Below the pieces are notes generated by a model. It did no database searches. It saw only the letters and a list, made by a program, of their open reading frames with translations, and was not told where the DNA came from. Below, piece after piece: positions 1 to 7,990 of a DNA stretch of 64,000 nucleotides. A program made the position numbers and the translations under genes. The stretch lies in the NCBI GenBank assembly GCA_038405435.1, contig JBBYHZ010000012.1, one strand, 5' to 3'. Positions within the stretch are counted from its first letter, which is position 1, and each line of letters starts with the position of its first letter. Source of the stretch: Dryocola clanedunensis_A. GTDB lineage: Bacteria > Pseudomonadota > Gammaproteobacteria > Enterobacterales > Enterobacteriaceae.

Positions 1-1142
1 ATGGCTATAGAAGAAAGGTTAGCAAATCCACACAGCGCGAAGGAGATAATTGCTTTGGTGTGGTCAGAAAGCACCTGCAGGCCAGCCGCCGCAACGGTCG
101 CATCATCTTTGAGATACTCGCCGAAGTTCAGGTAGGCCACGAACTCGTTAATGATCAGCTTCTGGCCGATAAACGAGCCGGCAACGTTAGCTTCGCTCCA
201 GGGTACGCCGATAATCCACGCCAGCGGCGAGAACACCCAGCCCAGAATCAGCTCCATGGAAAGCTGCGGGTAGTTAAACCAGCCGCCAATCCCGGAGAGC
301 ATCCCGTTCAGCAATGCAATCAGGGCAACGAATGCCAGCAGCATTGCGCCGACGTTCAGCGCCAGCTGCATACCGGAAGCCGCGCCGGAAGCGGCAGCGT
401 CCAGCACGTTGGCCGGGCGATCCGGATCGTTTTTCATCGATTCCAGCTCTGGCGCATCGTTTGGCACTTCTGTCTCAGGCAGGATCAGCTTGGCGAACAG
501 CAGGCCGCCGGGGGCCGCCATGAACGACGCGGCAATCAGGTATTCCAGCGGCACGCCCATCTGCGCGTAGCCCGCAAGCACGGAGCCCGCCACGGAAGCC
601 AGGCCACCACACATCACCGCAAACAGCTCGGAGCGGGTCATGGTCGCAATGTAAGGACGCACAACCAGCGGCGCTTCAGTCTGCCCGACGAAAATATTCG
701 CCGTTGCAGAGAGTGATTCGGTGCGGGAAGTTTTCAGTACCTTACGCAGACCGCCGCCAAGGACGCGGATAACCAGCTGCATGATGCCGAGATAGTAGAG
801 CACCGCAATCAGCGAGGAGAAGAAGACGATGATCGGCAGTACGCGCAGCGCAAAGACAAAGCCGCCGCCGCCGAACACTTCAAACATCTTGTCAGACACC
901 AGCCCGCCAAACAGGAAAGAGATCCCCGCGTTGCCGTAGGCAATGACGTTCGCCACCCCTTCGGACATGGCTAGCAGGACTTTACGTCCGACCGGAACAT
1001 AGAGGATCAGCGCACCGATACCCACCTGAATAATCCATGCGCCGAGAACGGTACGCAGATTAATGGCTTTACGGTTGCTGGAAAGAAGAACAGCGATCAG
1101 CAGCAGAACTATCATGCCGATCAGACCCATGAGGATTTGCAT
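1..1142 (-). CDS. Concentrative nucleoside transporter, NupC/NupX (YeiJ) family, 3' end cut by window edge
   Basis: Inner-membrane nucleoside/proton symporter. About 380 codons are present; the C-terminus lies beyond position 1. The protein begins MQILMGLIGM, followed by hydrophobic segments and the family stretches GNAGISFLFG, SVAGSVLAGYA, GQKLIINEFVAYLNF and ISFALCGFANLSS, which are characteristic of the CNT gate and core. It looks closer to E. coli NupX/YeiJ than to NupC. The start is the ATG at 1142. The next gene downstream (off the window) is not visible; in related genera a nucleoside transporter gene precedes deoC, which would fit salvage of the transported nucleosides. The 5' region carries candidate CRP and PurR-type sites. 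The family is certain; the exact substrate range is inferred. Confidence 0.9.
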   Translation of the reverse strand, partial: MQILMGLIGMIVLLLIAVLLSSNRKAINLRTVLGAWIIQVGIGALILYVPVGRKVLLAMSEGVANVIAYGNAGISFLFGGLVSDKMFEVFGGGGFVFALRVLPIIVFFSSLIAVLYYLGIMQLVIRVLGGGLRKVLKTSRTESLSATANIFVGQTEAPLVVRPYIATMTRSELFAVMCGGLASVAGSVLAGYAQMGVPLEYLIAASFMAAPGGLLFAKLILPETEVPNDAPELESMKNDPDRPANVLDAAASGAASGMQLALNVGAMLLAFVALIALLNGMLSGIGGWFNYPQLSMELILGWVFSPLAWIIGVPWSEANVAGSFIGQKLIINEFVAYLNFGEYLKDDATVAAAGLQVLSDHTKAIISFALCGFANLSSIA

Positions 1143-1260
1143 ACATATTCCCTGTGCATAGTAGAAAACAGGAAAAGCCTAAGGGCTTTCCCCCAACGCG
1201 CGGATTATAACGGCAGATGCCGGGCAGATTGCCATCGCCATCACGTATTTCTACAAATGT

Positions 1261-1276
1261 AAGCAAACGTTTGTCT
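1261..1276 (-). promoter_or_regulatory. Candidate PurR-type operator upstream of the nucleoside transporter
   Basis: The 16-bp site AAGCAAACGTTTGTCT matches the PurR consensus (ACGCAAACGTTTGCGT) at 13 of 16 positions, including the whole CAAACGTTTG core. It lies about 120 bp upstream of the transporter start and next to a CRP-like site. CytR, another LacI-family nucleoside regulator, is a possible alternative reader. This is a motif match only. Confidence 0.5.
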
Positions 1277-1281
1277 TATAA

Positions 1282-1298
1282 AGTGACGGGGATCACAT
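1282..1298 (-). promoter_or_regulatory. Candidate CRP site upstream of the nucleoside transporter
   Basis: On the minus strand the site reads TGTGA-N6-TCACT, nearly the full CRP consensus TGTGA-N6-TCACA. A TATAAT hexamer on the same strand (1204-1209), with a weak -35, lies about 80-90 bp downstream, which would suit class I activation. Catabolite control of nucleoside transporters is well established; the promoter assignment is inferred. Confidence 0.55.
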
Positions 1299-1313
1299 CA
1301 TTTTGCTGAATGA

Positions 1314-2090
1314 TTACCAGAGAAATAATTTGTCTGCATTGTAAATCAGCGCTGTGGCGATATCAGAGGAGGGTTCAGGGCGCAGTTCGCAGAGCGTTTG
1401 AAAAACGTCGGCGACGCGTTCGGGGCGGTTTGGCTGGCCCTGGAAACCGCTGAGCGGCATATCCGGGGCATCCGTTTCCAGCAGCAAAGACGAGAGGGGT
1501 AGACGGGCCATTACGTCCCGCGTTTTGCTCGCCCTTGGGTAGGTTATGGTACCGCCCACGCCAATATAATAGCCCAGTTCCATGAACCGCTGCGCCTGCT
1601 GCAGGCTGCCCGCAAAGCCGTGGACAACGCCGGTACGGGGCAAAGCATGGCGCTTCAGGTGTATGGCGAGTTTGTCGTGGGTACGGCGCGAGTGAAGGAT
1701 CACCGGCAGATCGTAGCGCTTCGCCAGTTTTAGCTGCGCGTCAAGGATCGTCTCCTGCCGCTCAAAAAGCGGATCGTCCATATAAAGATCCAGCCCGATC
1801 TCCCCTATCGCCACCAGCTTATCCGGCTGCTGCTGCAGGTGATGTTCCAGCAGCGCAAGGGACGCATCGTTATGCTTATGGATGACGATGGGGTGCAGAC
1901 CAACAGCGGCATACAGCGCAGAATGCTGCGCGGCCAATGCCAGTACCGTAGCGAAACGTCCGGCTTCAATCGCCGGAACGACGATCTTCTCCACCCCTGC
2001 CCGCTTCGCCGTCTCCAGGCTTTCAGCCTCGCTGCCGGTAAAGGGGGGGAAATCGAAATGGCAGTGGGTATCGTAGAACCTGGTCGTCAC
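1314..2090 (-). CDS. yjjV: TatD-family metal-dependent hydrolase YjjV
   Basis: A 258-aa TIM-barrel metallohydrolase of the TatD DNase family. The metal ligand motifs appear in order: THCHFDF at the N-terminus, VGEIGLD, ILHSRR, HGFAG and ETDAPDMP. It aligns over its full length with E. coli YjjV. The start is a GTG at 2088-2090 that overlaps the yjjU stop (GTGA), so the two genes are probably translationally coupled. The exact substrate of YjjV is not firmly known; nuclease or deacylase-like phosphoesterase activity is expected from the family. Confidence 0.95.
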   Translation of the reverse strand: MTTRFYDTHCHFDFPPFTGSEAESLETAKRAGVEKIVVPAIEAGRFATVLALAAQHSALYAAVGLHPIVIHKHNDASLALLEHHLQQQPDKLVAIGEIGLDLYMDDPLFERQETILDAQLKLAKRYDLPVILHSRRTHDKLAIHLKRHALPRTGVVHGFAGSLQQAQRFMELGYYIGVGGTITYPRASKTRDVMARLPLSSLLLETDAPDMPLSGFQGQPNRPERVADVFQTLCELRPEPSSDIATALIYNADKLFLW

Positions 2091-3160
2091 GCGCTGTCCT
2101 CGCTGGTAAACGAGGCGTCGTTGGCCTCCGTAGCGCCGATGACGGGCTTAATCAGCGGCTCATTGGCAACGGCGGCAGGCGGTACCACCAGCGGCCCCGG
2201 CGTGACGATGCGCGGACGGTGACGACTGATCGGCGGCTTATCGGCCAGCAGTCTGCCAACGGTGGCCAGGAAGTACCGGCCACACATACGCCCGGTTTTA
2301 TAGTCGGCGTTCAGCGACGGCAGGCGGCTGCCGAGGGCGATACTCTGCAATGGTTTCGGCGGATAGATTTCAAAGATGCGCAGCTTGCCCGGCGGCTTTT
2401 CGATAAAGCTCTGGATTTCGCGGTAGCTGGCTTCGTGATGCTGCACCAGGTTGAGCAGCGGCTGCAGGCTGCTGTCGCCCAGCCAGCGTTCCATACGTTT
2501 AAACCACTGCGGGGTGTAATACATCTGGGAAGGAACCGTGCGGATCACCACCAGCGTATCCGCGCCAAGGCGCACGGCCTCCCGCACCGGGATAGCATCG
2601 CTTATCCCGCCGTCCTGATAGCTAATGCCATCGATGTCCACGCCCGTACGGTAGAAGCCAGGTATGGCGCTGGAGGCTTTGATGATGTTCAGCCACGTAT
2701 CATCCGTCGGAGAAAAATACCCCGGCGTATAGTCATCGCTGCGGCAGGCGCACATATAGAATTGTTTGCCCGTCTCGAAAAGTTCGTCCGCGTGGGACAT
2801 AGACAACGGAAGTTTGGCCGCTGTCGCCTCAACGAGCCAGTCCAGATCGATAAGGTTGCCTCCGCGCACGAAGCGCAGCGGATCGAAAAAATCACGGGTT
2901 GTGGTAAAGCGGGTAATAACGCGGCGCGCGTATCCGGGCTGGTTACAGACGTAGGCGGAAAGGTTTTGCGCACCGGCGGAGGTGCCGAGGAAAAAATCGA
3001 ATGGGTTGAATTCCGCCCGCATGAATTCATCCAGAACCCCGGCGGTGAAGATCCCACGCTGCCCCCCACCCTCACAAATGATGGCAAGCTTGCCGGGACT
3101 AAACGGTTTTGACGCAAGCGGCGCGATATTGCCGAGCGTAACGGGTATTCTTAGTCCCAC
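2087..3160 (-). CDS. yjjU: Patatin-like phospholipase YjjU
   Basis: A 357-aa patatin-family serine hydrolase. The oxyanion-hole motif CEGGGQRGIFTAG is near residue 30, the nucleophile elbow GTSAGA near 60, and the Asp of the Ser-Asp dyad in DGGISDAIP near 183. It is collinear with E. coli YjjU, including the C-terminal proline-rich tail. The start is GTG (3158-3160), preceded by a purine-rich AGGAAAGCAGG. It forms a two-gene operon with yjjV. The natural lipid substrate is unknown. Confidence 0.95.
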   Translation of the reverse strand: MGLRIPVTLGNIAPLASKPFSPGKLAIICEGGGQRGIFTAGVLDEFMRAEFNPFDFFLGTSAGAQNLSAYVCNQPGYARRVITRFTTTRDFFDPLRFVRGGNLIDLDWLVEATAAKLPLSMSHADELFETGKQFYMCACRSDDYTPGYFSPTDDTWLNIIKASSAIPGFYRTGVDIDGISYQDGGISDAIPVREAVRLGADTLVVIRTVPSQMYYTPQWFKRMERWLGDSSLQPLLNLVQHHEASYREIQSFIEKPPGKLRIFEIYPPKPLQSIALGSRLPSLNADYKTGRMCGRYFLATVGRLLADKPPISRHRPRIVTPGPLVVPPAAVANEPLIKPVIGATEANDASFTSEDSA

Positions 3161-3192
3161 CCTGCTTTCCTGATTTTTGTTTTTGTTTTTGT

Positions 3193-3268
3193 TGGTGGAT
3201 GACGCTTTGCTTATCCACCCTACGCACTCAGAGCATTGTAGGCCGGATAAGCGTCAGCGTCATCCGAC
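3193..3268. repeat. REP/BIME pair between yjjU and ytjA
   Basis: Two opposed REP-like units (GGATGACGC...GCTTATCC and GGATAAGCGTCAGCGTCATCC) are separated by a short linker. The unit is shared with several other intergenic repeats in this window, in the usual extragenic position between genes. Confidence 0.85.
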
Positions 3269-3282
3269 ACCCCATAAAATGC

Positions 3283-3308
3283 GAGAGCCAGTCAATTGAC
3301 TGGCTCTC
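3283..3308. terminator. 26-bp perfect palindrome downstream of ytjA, probable terminator stem
   Basis: Arms of 13 bp (GAGAGCCAGTCAA and its complement) are contiguous with no spacer. It lies about 30 bp past the ytjA stop. On the minus strand it is followed only by a weak T-rich stretch, so termination is inferred. A dyad protein site is possible. Confidence 0.5.
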
Positions 3309-3335
3309 TGGTCGGTCTCTAACTGTTATAGCACG

Positions 3336-3497
3336 CTACGGACGTCTGCGGCCCATAAACAGGCTGACCAGGAACAGAATGATACCTACCACGAAGACGA
3401 TTTTTGCAGCACCTGCTGCGGTACCAGCAAGGCCACCAAAGCCTAACGCTGCTGCAATCAACGCGATAACCAGAAAAATAATGCCCCAACGAAACAT
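3336..3497 (-). CDS. ytjA: Small inner-membrane protein YtjA (DUF1328)
   Basis: A 53-aa hydrophobic protein (begins MFRWGIIFLV, ends SLFMGRRRP), the same length as E. coli YtjA. It has two membrane segments separated by a Gly/Ala-rich turn (GFGGLAGTAAGAA). The start ATG at 3497 is preceded by a purine-rich AAGGAGAGG. In E. coli, ytjA lies next to osmY and the gene is stress related; its biochemical role is unknown. The sequence and synteny (yjjU-ytjA-osmY) both support the assignment. Confidence 0.93.
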   Translation of the reverse strand: MFRWGIIFLVIALIAAALGFGGLAGTAAGAAKIVFVVGIILFLVSLFMGRRRP

Positions 3498-3639
3498 AAG
3501 CCTCTCCTTAAACCATAGTGAACTCTAATCGCTTCTTAATGGGTGCCTTTCAGGCTTTCCCACTGGCGATGTATGAGTAGCGGTAGTGCTGACTGCTTCC
3601 CCCGGACACCCCGAGGGAAAGAGTTTTGATATGCTGCGA

Positions 3640-4251
3640 TTACTGTACTTTCAGGTCGTTTTTAACGCTTTTAACGCCGTCAACGGCCTTGGCAATGCTC
3701 TCAGCACGCTCGGACTGAGCGTTAGACTTCACATGGCCTGAAAGCTGAACAACACCATCGGTGGTTTCTACTTTCACGTTACGAGACGGAACGATGTCGT
3801 CTGCTAACAGTTTAGCTTTGATTTCGCTTGTGGTTGCGGTATCGCCCGCATAACCGCTTACGGATTTGTCTTTGCCATCGCGAACGTGGAGTTTATCGCT
3901 CACGGAAGAGACGCCTTCAACGCCTTTGGCAACGGTCACCGCCTGCTCGGCCTGGGCCTGGCTTTCAACGAAGCCGCTCAGCGTCACCACTTTTTTATCG
4001 GTCTTCACCGAAATATCGGTGCTTTTAATATTCTCATGGTCCACCAGGGCCGCTTTTACCTTCGCGGTGATGGAGCTATCGTCCATGAAGTTACCGACTT
4101 TATTCATAGAGCTATCGATTTTTTGCCCTGCGCTGTCAGCCGTGGATTCAGTTTTGTTCAGCATTGTGTCTTCTGCAAGGGCCGTGCCGCTTGCCAGAAC
4201 CGAACCCAGAACTACCGCCAGCAGAGTTTTCGAAATCTTAGTCGTAGTCAT
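3640..4251 (-). CDS. osmY: Periplasmic osmotically induced protein OsmY
   Basis: A 203-aa periplasmic protein. It has a signal peptide (MTTTKISKTLLAVVLGSVL with cleavage after ALA, about residue 26) and then two BON domains (about 55-120 and 135-200), each with the V.GV..V.N.L.V-type ending. OsmY is a BON-domain chaperone-like protein strongly induced by osmotic and stationary-phase stress through RpoS in E. coli. Synteny with ytjA and prfC is conserved. No clear sigma-S promoter could be picked by eye. Confidence 0.97.
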   Translation of the reverse strand: MTTTKISKTLLAVVLGSVLASGTALAEDTMLNKTESTADSAGQKIDSSMNKVGNFMDDSSITAKVKAALVDHENIKSTDISVKTDKKVVTLSGFVESQAQAEQAVTVAKGVEGVSSVSDKLHVRDGKDKSVSGYAGDTATTSEIKAKLLADDIVPSRNVKVETTDGVVQLSGHVKSNAQSERAESIAKAVDGVKSVKNDLKVQ

Positions 4252-4669
4252 CGATTTATTCCTGTAGGTTTGCTCATAATTTGAGCTCTAAGCCACAACG
4301 TGGCAGCTTTGCTGAAAAGGCCCGTCTGGCCTAAGCTTGCTCTCAGTCAGCGGCTTTGTTGATAACCAAACCAGGCGGCTTATGCCGTGTTCGATATCTC
4401 GCCCTTTATGAGTTAAAGCAGTTATTAATATCGCGATAGCAAAATTACCCTAAAAAACATTCCGCCAAATTACTTATCCGGGGGATATTTATCCGTGTAA
4501 GTTGTCATCACAATGTTAAATATAGATCACAATCGCAAAATTGCATGGTCAGAACGGTTGAAAAAGCGGCAAACGAGGGCGAAAGAGGGGTAATTAAGAG
4601 TATTCCGTAAGGGGTTAATAAGACTGGAAAAGTAGCGGGACGCGGCGGCTGCCGCGCCCTGCGAGGGGA
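4252..4669. other. Intergenic region between osmY and prfC, no gene seen
   Basis: 418 bp of AT-richer DNA that must hold the osmY promoter (minus strand). No convincing ORF, RNA gene or strong terminator was recognised. The analogous E. coli spacer is also long and carries multi-factor control of osmY. Confidence 0.6.
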
Positions 4670-6259
4670 TCAGTGCTCGCGTGTTTTGCGGAACACAACT
4701 TCCGGGTAACGGTCCTGCGTCAGGTTAAGGTTAACCATCGTCGGCGCGATATAGGCCAGATTATCGCCACCGTCTAACGCCAGCTGCATTTCGTTTTTAC
4801 GTTTGAACTCTTCAAACTTCTTCACGTCGCTGCTTTCGACCCAGCGGGCGGTAGAGACGTTTACGGATTCGTAAATCGCCTCCACGTTGTATTCGCTCTT
4901 AAGACGAGCCACAACCACGTCGAACTGCAGCACGCCCACCGCGCCTACGATCAGATCGTTATTGGCGATTGGGCGGAAGACCTGCACCGCGCCCTCTTCG
5001 GAAAGCTGAACCAGGCCCTTAAGCAGCTGCTTCTGTTTCAAAGGATCGCGCAGGCGGATACGGCGGAACAGTTCAGGGGCGAAGTTCGGGATGCCGGTGA
5101 ACTTCATCATCTCGCCCTGGGTGAAGGTATCGCCAATCTGGATGGTGCCGTGGTTATGCAGGCCGATGATATCGCCCGGATACGCTTCTTCGACGTGGGA
5201 ACGGTCGCCCGCCATAAAGGTCAGCGCGTCGGAGATAACTACGTCTTTACCGGTACGAACCTGGCGCAGCTTCATGCCCTTTTCGTATTTGCCGGACACC
5301 ACGCGCATAAAGGCCACGCGGTCGCGGTGTTTCGGGTCCATGTTGGCCTGAATTTTAAAGACGAAGCCGGAGAACTTCTCTTCCGCTGCTTCAACTTCGC
5401 GGCTGTCGGTCTTGCGCGGCATTGGCGCGGGCGCCCACTCCACCAGGCCATCCAGCATATGGTCCACGCCGAAGTTACCCAGTGCGGTACCGAAGAAGAC
5501 CGGAGTCAGCTCACCTTCAAGGAACAGCTCACGATCGAACTCGTGAGAGGCACCCTGCACCAGCTCTAGCTCATCACGCAGCTGCGCGGCCAGGTCTTCA
5601 CCCACGGCAGCTTCCAGCTCGGGGTTGTTAAGCCCCTTAACAACGCGAACATCCTGGATAGTGTGGCCTTTGCCGGTCTGGTAAAGATAAGTTTCGTCTT
5701 TATAGAGGTGATAAACCCCTTTGAACAGCTTGCCGCAGCCGATAGGCCAGGTGATAGGGGAACAGGCGATTTTCAGCTCGCGCTCCACTTCATCCAGCAC
5801 TTCCATCGGATCGCGGATGTCGCGGTCCAGCTTGTTCATAAAGGTGAGGATTGGCGTGTCGCGCAGGCGGGTAACTTCCATCAGCTTGCGGGTACGATCT
5901 TCTACACCTTTCGCGGCGTCGATAACCATCAGGCAGCAGTCCACCGCCGTCAGGGTACGGTAGGTATCTTCGGAGAAGTCTTCGTGCCCCGGGGTATCGA
6001 GCAGGTTAACAAGGCTGTCGCGGTACGGGAACTGCATCACGGACGTGGTGATGGAGATACCACGCTGCTTTTCCATTTCCATCCAGTCAGATTTTGCATG
6101 CTGGCTTGAGCCACGGCCCTTAACGGTACCGGCGGTCTGAATGGCCTGTCCGAACAGCAGCACTTTTTCAGTGATGGTCGTTTTACCGGCATCCGGGTGG
6201 GAAATGATCGCAAAGGTGCGGCGTTTCGACACCTCTTGCAGGAAAGGAGACAAAGTCAT
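4670..6259 (-). CDS. prfC: Peptide chain release factor 3 (RF3)
   Basis: A 529-aa translational GTPase that removes RF1/RF2 from ribosomes after peptide release. The P-loop AISHPDAGKTT is near residue 20, the switch region QRGISITTSVM near 65, the G3 motif DTPGHEDF near 90 and G4 MNKLDRD near 142, followed by domains II and III. The reading frame extends 33 codons upstream, but the start at 6259 (MTLSPFLQEV) matches the E. coli protein in position and total length. Confidence 0.98.
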   Translation of the reverse strand: MTLSPFLQEVSKRRTFAIISHPDAGKTTITEKVLLFGQAIQTAGTVKGRGSSQHAKSDWMEMEKQRGISITTSVMQFPYRDSLVNLLDTPGHEDFSEDTYRTLTAVDCCLMVIDAAKGVEDRTRKLMEVTRLRDTPILTFMNKLDRDIRDPMEVLDEVERELKIACSPITWPIGCGKLFKGVYHLYKDETYLYQTGKGHTIQDVRVVKGLNNPELEAAVGEDLAAQLRDELELVQGASHEFDRELFLEGELTPVFFGTALGNFGVDHMLDGLVEWAPAPMPRKTDSREVEAAEEKFSGFVFKIQANMDPKHRDRVAFMRVVSGKYEKGMKLRQVRTGKDVVISDALTFMAGDRSHVEEAYPGDIIGLHNHGTIQIGDTFTQGEMMKFTGIPNFAPELFRRIRLRDPLKQKQLLKGLVQLSEEGAVQVFRPIANNDLIVGAVGVLQFDVVVARLKSEYNVEAIYESVNVSTARWVESSDVKKFEEFKRKNEMQLALDGGDNLAYIAPTMVNLNLTQDRYPEVVFRKTREH

Positions 6260-6358
6260 AATTGTATCTTCTGTGAATGCGCGCGGCGCCAGGCCACGCG
6301 ACGAATGAACGTTTCTGGCGGCTATTTTACCCATCAGTGTGGGTTTAACAATCAACAA

Positions 6359-7036
6359 TCATGGCTTACACAACAGTTGCTCCAGTTCACTTAGCGAGGA
6401 TACCTGCCACGTCGGGTGAATCCCCTCCGGCAGGCTGCGCCCGTGGGCGTTTAGCCAGCAGGTTGCAATGCCTGCGTTGTTGCCGCCCAGAATGTCTGAT
6501 TCGGCGGTGTCCCCCACCATCATCACGCGGTCGCGCGGCGGGTTACCCATCTGCTCAAAAGCATAATCAAAGATACGAGGATCCGGCTTGGCGACGCCAA
6601 CCTGCTCGGAGATAACCAGCAGGTCGAAAGCATCGCGCAGGCCGGTACGCTCAAGGCGGATTTGCTGCAGCGCCGTAAAGCCGTTGGTGATAATGCCGAT
6701 TTTCGTTTTGCCTTTCAGGGCGTTGAGCAAAGAGACCGCGCCCGGCAGCGGGGTACAAATCTCGGCCATCGCGTTAAGAAACGCGGCGTTGAGATCCCCG
6801 GCCGGCACATTCAGTCTTTCCGACCAGCCCTGGAAACGCTGGTGTTGCAGATGTAAGGCAGTGATGGCACCGTTCTGGTAATCCACCCACAGAGGCTTGT
6901 TGACCGCCTGGTAATCCTGGAAATCTTCAGCGGTGAAGGTCACGCTGTAGTCGAGAAACATCCGCTGTAAGCCGCCGAAAGCGTCAAAGGTAAACAGCGT
7001 TTCGTCGGCATCAAATAAAATCCAGTCCCAGTTCAT
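6359..7036 (-). CDS. yjjG: HAD-superfamily pyrimidine 5'-nucleotidase YjjG
   Basis: A 225-aa HAD hydrolase that dephosphorylates pyrimidine nucleoside monophosphates, including non-canonical ones (house-cleaning). HAD motif I is DADETLF, motif II ITNGF, and motifs III/IV cover the conserved Lys and MVGDTAESDILGG. The ATG at 7036 is chosen over GTG and TTG codons just upstream because an AAAGG ribosome site is about 8 nt away and the length equals E. coli YjjG. It lies just upstream of prfC. Confidence 0.96.
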   Translation of the reverse strand: MNWDWILFDADETLFTFDAFGGLQRMFLDYSVTFTAEDFQDYQAVNKPLWVDYQNGAITALHLQHQRFQGWSERLNVPAGDLNAAFLNAMAEICTPLPGAVSLLNALKGKTKIGIITNGFTALQQIRLERTGLRDAFDLLVISEQVGVAKPDPRIFDYAFEQMGNPPRDRVMMVGDTAESDILGGNNAGIATCWLNAHGRSLPEGIHPTWQVSSLSELEQLLCKP

Positions 7037-7057
7037 CAACACACCTTTCTTTTCGTA

Positions 7058-7501
7058 TCAACCAAGCGGTAACGCCATGATAATGGCGTCTTCCCGACCC
7101 TCTTTTGTGGGGTAATAATTGCGGCGAATCGTCGCCTCGTTGAAGCCCAGGCTCTCGTAGAGCGCGATGGCTGCCGCATTCGAGGCGCGCACTTCAAGCC
7201 ACAGGGTAAAAACATCTTTCGCTTCCAGCTCGCGGATTAAATGCTCCAGCAGCTGGCGGCCTAATCCTCTGCGCTGGCAGGCGGGATCGACCGCGATATT
7301 AAACAGCGTCGCCTCGTCGAGGACGACCTGGGTGACGGCGAAGGCCGCCATCTTACCGTCGACATCGAGCCGCAAATTGAAATAGCGTTCGCCCTGGTTG
7401 CTGGCGAAGGTCTTTTCACTCCACGGGAAGGCATGGCTGCGCTGTTCGATGGCGTACGCCGCCGGTAAGTCATCCGGCGTCAGGGAAGAAATCATGTTCA
7501 T
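7058..7501 (-). CDS. rimI: Ribosomal protein bS18-alanine N-acetyltransferase RimI
   Basis: A 147-aa GNAT acetyltransferase for the N-terminal alanine of ribosomal protein S18. The acetyl-CoA motif QRRGLGRQLL and the signature RASNAAAIALYESLGF are present. The start at 7501 (MNMISSL) matches E. coli RimI; the frame is open for 14 more codons upstream, but these lie inside holD. It overlaps the 3' end of holD by 32 bp, as in E. coli. Confidence 0.96.
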   Translation of the reverse strand: MNMISSLTPDDLPAAYAIEQRSHAFPWSEKTFASNQGERYFNLRLDVDGKMAAFAVTQVVLDEATLFNIAVDPACQRRGLGRQLLEHLIRELEAKDVFTLWLEVRASNAAAIALYESLGFNEATIRRNYYPTKEGREDAIIMALPLG

Positions 7502-7883
7502 GTTTGCAAATTTGCTGCCACAGCGCCCAGCGGGCGGTGCCATTGTGATAAAGCTCGTTTAAGGCAGGCGTTGATAACTGCACGCCGGGAAGTGAAAGCG
7601 GCGCCTCGACGCCCAGACGCCAGCTGTTGCAGGGCAAGTCTGCGGGCAGCATCGCCGCACGATCCGGCGTCAGCTGCAGAACCTGCGCGGGCGTCAGCGC
7701 CAGGGTGCGCAGGACGTCGCTGACCAGCGGATCGTTAAGGGCCGGAAGCGCTTCGGCCACCATCACCAGCCGGGTATCCGCCTGTAACGAAACGGCAATT
7801 TCGCCCTGCAACACCAACGGTCGCCGCAGCTGCCACTGGGTGATGCCCAGTTGCTGTAACAGCCAGTCGCGTCGCGAAGTCAT
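7470..7883 (-). CDS. holD: DNA polymerase III psi subunit
   Basis: A 137-aa psi subunit of the clamp-loader complex, which links the tau/gamma complex through chi to SSB. It is collinear with E. coli HolD: MTSRRDWLLQQLGITQW at the start, the LVSDVLR...QVLQLTP middle region and ALWQQICKHEHDFFP at the C-terminus. The start at 7883 is chosen by length and homology; an upstream in-frame ATG (7907) would add eight residues not seen in the family. It is divergent from rsmC. Confidence 0.95.
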   Translation of the reverse strand: MTSRRDWLLQQLGITQWQLRRPLVLQGEIAVSLQADTRLVMVAEALPALNDPLVSDVLRTLALTPAQVLQLTPDRAAMLPADLPCNSWRLGVEAPLSLPGVQLSTPALNELYHNGTARWALWQQICKHEHDFFPDAG

Positions 7884-7990
7884 AGCGAAACCTTTAGAGA
7901 GTGCCAATTGGGGCGCAAATATAGCAAATACATCGAATGTGCGCCATTAAAGCTCTATAATCCCGGATCTGATTTTCCAGGAGTAATTTG

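Noticed and set aside
60..716. Plus-strand open frame of 218 codons opposite the nucleoside transporter
   Set aside because: Its Arg/His/Gln-rich, low-complexity product is a shadow of the real minus-strand transporter gene, which has full family motifs.
2219..3112. Plus-strand frame of 297 codons opposite yjjU
   Set aside because: Antisense shadow of the patatin gene; no family features and no ribosome site.
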